Below are positions 56,725 through 64,000 of a stretch of 64,000 nt of DNA, one piece after another. The notes under the pieces were generated by a model, which was not told where the DNA came from, made no database searches, and saw nothing but the letters and a program-made list of their open reading frames with translations. This DNA is from Planoprotostelium fungivorum (taxonomy: Eukaryota > Evosea > Variosea > Cavosteliida > Cavosteliaceae). Each line of letters opens with the position of its first letter. The stretch's first letter is position 1. Made by a program: the position numbers and the translations under genes. Location: contig MDYQ01000086.1 in the NCBI GenBank assembly GCA_003024175.1, positions 1 to 64,000 of the forward strand, written 5' to 3'.

Positions 56725-56915
56725 CGACTTGTGTCTCTGTTAAGGACTTTCTTAACCGACTCTCGAATGTTTTCAGCTTACTCGGAACACCTCCGACACA
56801 TTTCCCCAGGTGCGCAGGTTCGAATCCCGCATAGAAGAATGTTTGAGTGTGTCGTAATTCAAGTTGAAGAATCGAGCTCATCGACGTGTTTCAATCACAA
56901 CACCCATCAGAAAAG

Positions 56916-57638
56916 ATGACGACCGACTTCCTTGCGGCAGCGAGACCTCACCTGGATGCTATCCCTCCTGCGGAATGGGGGATCGCAGCGGCCATGATTT
57001 TGGTTCCCCTCATTCTCTTCGTCTTCCTCTTCCGCACGTTCGCCAGATTCCCTGCCCGGACTTTCTACCCTTCTGTTCTATGGTTACTTTTCTCTGGAGC
57101 AATTCACAGTGCCATCGAGGTGATGTCCAACATTCGTTTTAAACCTGTGTTTACACCCGAGCTAGCTCACCTTCACTCTGGACAGAGATGGAATCATCAG
57201 CAAGGCCACTGACTTCTACGGAGCTGCAGACTTTCGTTATGGAAGACCTCTGGACCCTGGAACCGCTGCGATGGAATACATGACCGCCATCTTGGTTGGT
57301 CCCTTCTGTTTTCTCACCGCTCTCGCTGCCGTCAACGGTGACGTCTCCACTCTCTGCTCCGTCTGATGTCGACAGGGTGGAGGTGGAGGCATCCTCTTCA
57401 GATCGTAACCTGCACCAGTCAACTGTACGGTCTCGTATGGTTCTCTCTCCAACCGACATTCACTGGAGGTCTCCACTCGCAGGCCTCTTCTGATCCCTTC
57501 CTCTTCTGGTTCGTCTTCTTTGGCCTCAACGCACCTTGGGGTGTGTTCCCCACAATTCTTCTCGTCCAATCTTTCTACTCCATCACCTCCTCCCTACCCA
57601 CCGAGTCCGCTCGCATTGAGAAGAAGAAGAAGAGGTAG
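56916..57638 (+). CDS. EBP: EBP-family sterol isomerase (emopamil-binding protein)
   Basis: EBP is the ER sterol delta8-delta7 isomerase. The product has four hydrophobic segments: GIAAAMILVPLILFVFLF, LWLLFSGAIHSAIE (the H-x3-E of the family), MEYMTAILVGPFCFLTALAA and FLFWFVFFGLNAPWGVFPTI. Other family features are DFYGAADFRYGRPLDPGT and HPLQIVTCTSQLYGLVWF. The start ATG gives MTTDFLAAARPHLDAIP. The end is strongly basic (RIEKKKKR), like an ER retention signal. Three or four exons. AATAAA lies 9 nt after the stop. Confidence 0.85.
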
Positions 57639-57664
57639 AATGGAAATAAAGGTCTGACTCGTCT

Positions 57665-59002
57665 TTATTCGTTGAGGACTACGAAAGCGGTGGAGAGATA
57701 GATGATGATGGAATAGACGTCTGCTTTCGTGGGAGTCAGATCGTTCGGATTCAGGAGATCAGGTATCCCTGCTTCTCTCCCCTTCTTGAGGAACAGACTC
57801 ATCTTGTCTCTCAGGCTCATCTGTTGAAGATGATCAGTCATCATCGACAGGTGACACACACATTGATCGGAGGGTCAGGATCTCCGGACGATCTTGTGAG
57901 GTTCTGCAATCCGTGTCCATCAATGAAGCTGTCGTTTTGTCATGACGAGAGATCGGGTGACGCACCTGCTGGTGAGGGACACGTCACAAGGCGTATCTGA
58001 CGGGAGTTTGTCTCTATACCATTGACACAGGGCTTGTATTCCTTGATGTCCTGAACTCCTCAGAAATCACATGGGTGATGTCTCACCTCGGTACTCCAAG
58101 GGAGAGAGGAGGTACGTGAAGAACATCATCCACAAGGTATCCATCACCAATTTCATGTTGCCACTTAGAAAACCTTTCCCGTTGAGAGCACAAAGAGATG
58201 AACGGTCTCACCTTGTATAGAAATACATTCTGTGGACTTCCCCTTGTCTTGTAGACACTGATTGATGCGATTCAATCGAGTGATCTTCTCCTTTGTGGAA
58301 TTGCCTCTCGTGATCTCTGTGGGATTGTTACCTGAGTAAGCCTCCACCATCTGGTTCAACAGTATCCCATCGCTCAATTGACTCAGATCTTGCACTCTTC
58401 CACCCAAAGACAGCCGACTTAACTCGCTGTTCATCCAGGCGATGAGCGTCTCTGTCAACATCCTCCTTCTGTCTATCGTCTCGTATTCCGTGTTCCTCTT
58501 CTGACACAGATATTCCTGCTCGGGGAATGTTGAAAGTGGAGCAGCCTCGCATGATGTCAGGCCTCGATGAACATCGTTATTCACCGTCAGTTGTGTATCC
58601 AGAGTTTCTAGATCCTGTGGTGTTTCGATATCGTATAACTGGCTGATTTGTATCGCTTGAAACCACTCTTGTACCGTCTGTTCACCGACAGCACGAAAGA
58701 ACCAAGTTCTTCCCGGCATTTCGAGGGAGAAATTTATGGTTGGCTCTCCGTCTCCCTCGTCGCTGCCCTCATTTAATTGGGTCAGACTAATCATGCTGGA
58801 AATGTCGATTGAACCTAGCGCTGCACTCTATACTCATGTGAGATGATTATTACATCGAAGCGTAACAATTCACCTCTTCATCAGGATGGTATGAGAGGCA
58901 GCCCCGATTATCCAAACGGAAGTATCGCCGTTTCCATGATTTGTACCATCCACCTTGCTTCCACAGCCATCCTTCTTTGATATACAATTTCTCTCCGTCC
59001 AT
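57665..59002 (-). CDS. PH-domain plus tandem calponin-homology protein
   Basis: The protein probably links membrane phosphoinositides to actin. The start gives MDGEKLYIKEGWLWKQGG and a PH domain (WYKSWKRRYFRLDNRGCLSY, ending VQEWFQAIQISQLYD). A Ser/Asp-rich linker follows. CH number one has TLIAWMNSELSRLSLGG and LSQLSDGILLNQMVEAYSG. CH number two has LVMDTLWMMFFTYLLSPLEY, then ALCQWYRDKL and AGIPDLLNPNDLTPTKADVY, ending IIYLSTAFVVLNE. The CH-CH order is that of actin-binding domains. The stop codon TAA is part of the AATAAA signal, so the 3' UTR must be very short. Confidence 0.8.
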
Positions 59003-59119
59003 CTGTTCGTTGATCGTTTGTGTGAAAATTTTCGTTTTTTTGGCAAACTCGCAATCTACACAGATATTTCTATGAAAGTTCACGTTCCATGGGTGATGTG
59101 ATCTTCCATCTGATTTACG

Positions 59120-61736
59120 ATGAAGTTGGTGAGTCACGATATAGATGTGGATGTAACTACGATAGTATTGCTTGGGATTGGATCCATTCGGTTCATGTTT
59201 CCTTCTGAAGTACGGCAACACCAGAATATTGTTAGATTGTGCGCTAGAGACTCAATCTTTTCTGAGGTATTCGATTTAATCAATCATTTGGTGACGCGAG
59301 ACAGATTCTTACCTCAGTTGGCGGAACGTAGAGGCGATTCACATTCAGATGACAGCTGCATCAAGAATCTGAATGGAAAGACATTGATCGATTCCAAGCC
59401 CAGATATCAGCCACCATTGTTCGACATGATCGATCCAGAAGAGGTGCGAGCACAAATGAATCTCTTCTGACACAATGAAAGATCGATGCTATTTTGATTT
59501 CCAATGTTGAATCAGCTCTGGCCCTCCCCTACCTGACAGAATACACCAACTTCAAAGGGAAGATATTCGCCACTGAACCGACTACGCAGTTAGCCAAGTG
59601 TGTACCCTCCACCTTTCATCGTTAAATCCAAATCAGACAATTGATGGAGGAGTTGATCTATTACGATGGACAGAACACCGTTGTCGATCGACCAGAGTGG
59701 AGGAATTTAGACAGCGACGCTCTAAATCAGCTTCCAGAGTATTTCAGGAGCTCATCGCGTTGGTTGCCCATGTACTCCAGATTCCAAGTGGAAAATTGCA
59801 TCGGGAAGATCACACCCCTGTCTTATCATCAGTCTGAGGTACATACACAAATCATATTCATCGCTCACCAATGCCCACAGAAGATCTACGATACGATCAT
59901 CACTCCAGTCAGTTCGGGTTACTCCATCGGTGCTTGCAATTGGGTGTTGAATGTACACAAACAGAAGGTGAAGGGGAGACGATGCTGGGATTTGACGGAT
60001 GCAGATCGCTTATGTGAATAGCTCCTCCATGGCTTCGAGGCATCCAGAATCCTTCCATCTGAATGAGCTCTGCGGTGCTCAACTGTTGATCGTCAATTCT
60101 CTCATGGCAGAGCCCAATTATAACCCGGATGCGATGTACCAAGATCTCTGCTCTCATCTGAGTGTGCATCTTATCCATCCAATGTCCTTGTATGATATAC
60201 TGAACGAGAATAGAGACGACATTGAATGGACAAGGAAGTGTACTGATACCGTCCGGTTCTTCTGGCATCGTACTCGATCTCATCGAATTGGTCTACAAGT
60301 GAGTTTCGCTTTTCTCTCTCGTGCCTCACCCTTTCAGATTTCTCGTGGCCAACAATATGAATAGCATTCCGATCTATTTCTTGACACCATCCGGGGAGTA
60401 CATCTTGGCTTATTCCTCCATCGTGTCAGAATGGTGAGTCGTCATCGCATCATCGTATCACTCACGTCATTTCAGGTTGTGCAAGGCGAAACAAGAGAAG
60501 GTGAGCGAATGACTTATCATCGGCTGAGCGAAGGAGGTGTACACACCAGAGCCTCCCTTCTTATTCGAAGAGATGAGGAGACTCGATCGTCTGTGCTGCA
60601 TGCGTGATGCCACCATCAGTGCAGACGTACAACCGAATGGGAATGGAGGGTGAGTGGAGAGAGACGAATGGGAGTGAAAGAGAGCAGACTCGGATCACTC
60701 AAGCACATCAAAGAACCGTGCGTGGTCTTCAGCGGACATCCTTCACTCCGATTCGGTGCCGTCACTCAATTGCTCAATGCATGGGGTCCGAATTCGAAGA
60801 ACAGCATCGTCTTCATAGGTGAGAGAAAGGGAAGACGTGTGGAGAGCTGATGAGAGGTAGACAGTGAATACGATCATCAGTTGGCGTTGCTCCCTTTTCG
60901 AACGGACAAGTTCAGGATGAAGATCGAGTACTACCCCATCGACACTCGCTTCGGTGTCTCTGAGATCAGTGGTTATCTTGTGCAACAAATCAGACCGAAG
61001 CACCTCGTCATGCCACTCCATTACTTCAATCCATCGGGGTAAATTACACACGTCGATGTCTCTGATCCTCTTTCAGTCCTGTCATTCGCAACTTGACCCT
61101 CCCACAGGATGTGTGTCTACGTCTCTTCTATTTTCATTCTCATCTTCTGATTCTCATCTTCTGATTCTTCCTCATTTTCTTTCTCTGCTCATCTCTATGA
61201 CAGATCAGCACCACATTCATATCCCATCGAGATGTCATCCACATTCCCTTCAAACCACCGTATCACAGGGCCACTTTGTCTCAAGAGGTGATGGAGACAT
61301 CGATCGCATCACTGAAAACGATAGTTGGCCCGATCCATCGACACTTCTCACACCATCCGAGACTTGATTATCAGCGACATCGATGCCACTTTGGATTCAA
61401 GAGATGCACGTCTGCAGCTGGACACGCCGAGCCACCCCACGAAGAAACCGAAGATCCTGTGGACCAGCCAGATGGTGACACCCCAGCAGCTGCTGGCTGC
61501 CATCAGCGAGGTGAGTGAGAAGGAGGAAGAGACGCTGAGGAGTACAGAAAATGAAAGTGAGGGGAGAAGAATTGGATGTCGTCGAAGAGAAGACGAATGA
61601 GAGAGTGAGTCACACGATACGCTGGGAGGGAAGAGAGATCGTTCGGCTCAGCGAGAGCGACATCACGATCGTCACGGCCGACCGGAAGACGAGGGAGAGC
61701 CTGACTGAAGCCGTTCTGGCCGTCTCGAATCGTTAA
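59120..61736 (+). CDS. INTS9: Integrator complex subunit 9
   Basis: INTS9 pairs with INTS11, the RNA-cleaving subunit of Integrator, in the nucleus. The start ATG gives MKLYCLGLDPFGSCFLLKYG, which matches the INTS9 N-terminus (MKLYCLSG) across a small intron. Metallo-beta-lactamase parts follow: IDAILISNVESALALPYLTE, GKIFATEPTTQLAK and ITPVSSGYSIGACNWVL. The beta-CASP part has NSIPIYFLTPSGEYILAYSS and CVVFSGHPSLRFGAVTQLL, then MKIEYYPIDTRFGVSEI and KHLVMPLHY. The metal-binding HxHxDH is absent (SNVESA), as expected for the non-catalytic partner. Its stop is 7 bp from that of USP22. Confidence 0.93.
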
Positions 61737-61743
61737 ATACACT

Positions 61744-63676
61744 TTATTTGTTGGGCTGTCTCGCATAGTGAGTGTGTTTCTGAGCGTAAAAGAGGAGGTA
61801 CCCCTCCGTGTCTAAGACGTTCTTCATCTTCGTCGGGGAGATCTTGTCGTCGTCACATCGATACCATTGGTCGACGTTCTTCACGAAGGAGACATAGTGA
61901 CCGCTGTCCATGGTGCCAACGTGCGTGACCACTGCGAACAATTCGAACGGTTCCACGGCCAGTGATTTCGTTTGTGGGTCCTTCGTTTCGATTCTGCACG
62001 GGGTCGATAGTATGTCTCGTAAGTTCTCACCTCTTGTTGTGGGACATGAACGGATTCACATCCAGAAATTCTGGAAATTCGACCTTGGCGTCCGATTTCA
62101 CAATCGTTTGCTCGAATCTCTGTGAAGGAGAGATCAGACAATTCTTCATTGTGATCTATGTTCTCAAGGACGGAGATGTAACACACCTTGATATGGAAAC
62201 ATAATACCGCCGGAAGACAGTGAATCGACAACTGTTTTGTTGACATCTTCGAAATGATCAGGATTACAGAAAGAAAACGGACCGACCTGATAATCACCAC
62301 AGTTGGAGCACATGAACAATTCGTCTTTATCGAGTTGCTCCGGTTGCGTGAACCTGATTCATTCAGATTTCCCTGCATTGAAGTCGAACGTCACCTCTCC
62401 AAACAGGAGGCGAGCGTATTGACTCCCTCTGTTTTCCCCGATAGATGGAGAGATATGTCCAAGAAGGGATCGTATGCAGTTGAATGAGTGGAGCATTCTT
62501 TACAGGTCACTTGTGATTGTAACGTGCCGCTGAATACCTTTCTGATCATCAACGGAAGGTCGGATTTGAGGTTCACACCTGATGGACGATGCACTTGCAA
62601 TCTTTCGAGACGGATTCCGCCGCACCATAGTGGAAATCAGAATGCATGCCGTTGATCAACCGGATAAAAAATTCGTGAGCGTCCTGCTGTTCGTATCCAG
62701 CCATGCAGGCTGAATGCCTCCAAACGGCTGGATCACAAATCATCAAATGATGAAGTGAAGGGACTCACAGTACAAGAAGTGGTGAGGGTTGAAAGAATCT
62801 TGCGATCCGGAGAAGAATTGAGCGAAGAGATAATCCATGTCGCAAGCCAGACACATCTTCTTTTCATCCCCGTTCGTTCTCATCTTACATTTCTGTTCGG
62901 TAAGCCTCTATGTAAGATATCTCCACGGCTCACCTTACGATTGTGCATGTCTGAGAGAAAAAAATTGCGAAGGAGAGGATTGTGTAACATGCACTGCAGG
63001 ATGCATCCCATGAAGCAAGTGTTACCCAGATTCACGATACCGCGTAAGCCTAATGATTGGAGGGGTACCTGTTGGATTGGACATCACATCAATTGTGTCT
63101 CATCACCTGAAATCGACGACAACTACGGAATAGATTCTTTGCCTCCGCATTTGAAGGGAGCCACTCTTTATATACGACCGTACTCTTGTTGTACGCTGCC
63201 ATCACTATCATCCACTACATTTCTGATGTATTCTCTCACCTCCAGTCAATCTCATCTTGAACACTTGAGCTGCCGTACATTCGGTTGAAGCGACTAATTC
63301 CATGTCTCGATCGTACACTACATCTCCGCAGAGAGAGCAGTAAATGCTGAGTGTATCATTCTCGACCGAGAGAGAATGTCCAGTGTCTAAACTGTGATCA
63401 TTCATGTGACCACTCGTCCAGCAGGCGAAATAGACACAGTGGAGACAGGACATCAATCTTCTGTTCCTGATGGTAGGTCCACATTTCATGCAACGTGGGG
63501 CAGCGGCACTCTGGTCTGTAGTCAGAAGAGTAACCCGTGTAGTAAAAATGAGTGATTACCTTTGATGAAGGTTCTATGAGTCGCAATCGGTTGGATGCGA
63601 GGTAGTTGATGATGGTCCTATAGACAATCAAACCAGAGTCTGACTTGAATTTTTCCAGATGAGCGCAGGGCTGCAT
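61744..63676 (-). CDS. USP22: USP22/Ubp8-type ubiquitin protease (SAGA DUB)
   Basis: The enzyme removes ubiquitin from histone H2B in the SAGA module. The start gives [20 protein letters not shown]. The ZnF-UBP domain has [48 protein letters not shown]. The peptidase domain has [18 protein letters not shown] with the catalytic Cys, [40 protein letters not shown] and the His box [17 protein letters not shown], ending [12 protein letters not shown]. Domain order and length fit USP22. The stop codon TAA is inside AAATAAA. Confidence 0.93.
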
Positions 63677-63878
63677 CTGATCCGATCGCGATGGGTCTCG
63701 AAATAAAGTCTTTTATTGTACCGCACACACCCAGTCAGTAAAATTCAACACAAAACACACCGAAGGTAAGAATTTCAAATACTCTAGCTCTACGGCAGTC
63801 GTGAGGTCGATTCCGACGATATTCTTGGCTTCTCTCCGAGTAGATTGACCTCAGACAAGGAGCTCAAAAGTCATCTTC

Positions 63879-64000
63879 ATGAAGATGAATTCTTTCAATC
63901 CCTTCAGACTGATCCAGCCGGTGAGTGTCACCTTCTCATTCTCTATGCACTGTGATCTCCTCGCATTTTTGCCACAATTGTCTTTATATAGAGGATCCGT
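63879..64000 (+). CDS. start of a gene running off the right edge
   Basis: An ATG (MKMNSFNPFRLIQP) leads to a GTGAGT donor at about 63919. The other frame through the same exon (ILGFSPSRLTSDKELKSHL, then DEFFQSLQTDPA) looks more protein-like and would need an upstream exon ending near 63768. Which frame is used cannot be settled here. Confidence 0.35.
   Translation, partial: MKMNSFNPFRLIQPVSVTFSFSMHCDLLAFLPQLSLYRGS

Noticed and set aside
56814-56836. tRNA gene suggested by a B-box-like GGTTCGAATCC
   Set aside because: The T-stem has a mismatch, no acceptor strand complementary to the 3' side is found 70-90 bp upstream, and no clear A box or anticodon arm can be drawn.

Overview
The window is nuclear DNA of a small-genome, intron-rich unicellular eukaryote. 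The core genes are recognisable at once: RPB4, TBP, RPAP2, INTS9, USP22, SDE2, IFT81, AFG1, EBP and kinesin-6. They are cut by many very short introns, mostly 25-60 nt, with GTGAGT-type donors. IFT81 means the organism builds a cilium or flagellum. A Cbl-like TKB/SH2 protein, a RhoGEF, PH and tandem-CH proteins and a fungal-type (FunK1-like) kinase fit an amoeboflagellate amoebozoan of the Protostelium/Planoprotostelium kind. That assignment is inference, not proof.

Layout. 1-28.8 kb is dense host sequence: RPB4, a relic of a ubiquitin E1 gene, a coiled-coil gene, a TMEM184-type seven-TM protein apparently fused to a PH domain, a TKB-SH2-SH2 protein with a CaaX end, a nuclear-looking protein, a small mobile element (10.43-10.96 kb), a tail-anchored protein, a RhoGEF, a very large protein kinase with a phosphatase-like domain, IFT81, a JmjC/cupin oxygenase and an SDR. 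28.8-38.5 kb and 40.8-48.4 kb are accessory islands, AT-rich over large parts, separated by SDE2. They hold a fossil integrase region, two long terminal-inverted-repeat (TIR) elements of 6.7 and 7.6 kb, and smaller transposons nested inside them. 48.5-64 kb is dense host sequence again: kinesin-6, AFG1, RPAP2, TBP, EBP, a PH+CH protein, INTS9, USP22 and the start of one more gene.

Gene packing is extreme. Convergent pairs have stop codons 5 to 26 bp apart, and in USP22 and the PH-CH gene the stop codon lies inside the AATAAA polyadenylation signal. Divergent pairs share promoters of 20-300 bp. Several genes serve RNA polymerase II transcription and its processing (RPB4, TBP, RPAP2, INTS9, SDE2, the SAGA deubiquitinase USP22), but eukaryotic neighbours need not act together.

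The most unusual material is the TIR element family. Its ends read CATCATAnnAAAAGAG. Copies carry a FunK1-like kinase gene, an HNH nuclease-like gene, a tail-anchored protein gene, RING and C3H zinc-finger ORFs and a tiny Gly/Tyr-rich protein. They share a promoter block, and one intron sequence is found at three loci whose exons are unrelated. A hairpin near the inner side of the type I TIR keeps its pairing through compensatory changes between copies. I found no recombinase that would obviously move these elements.

Exon boundaries were worked out by eye from donor/acceptor motifs and phase, so start codons and small exons are provisional.
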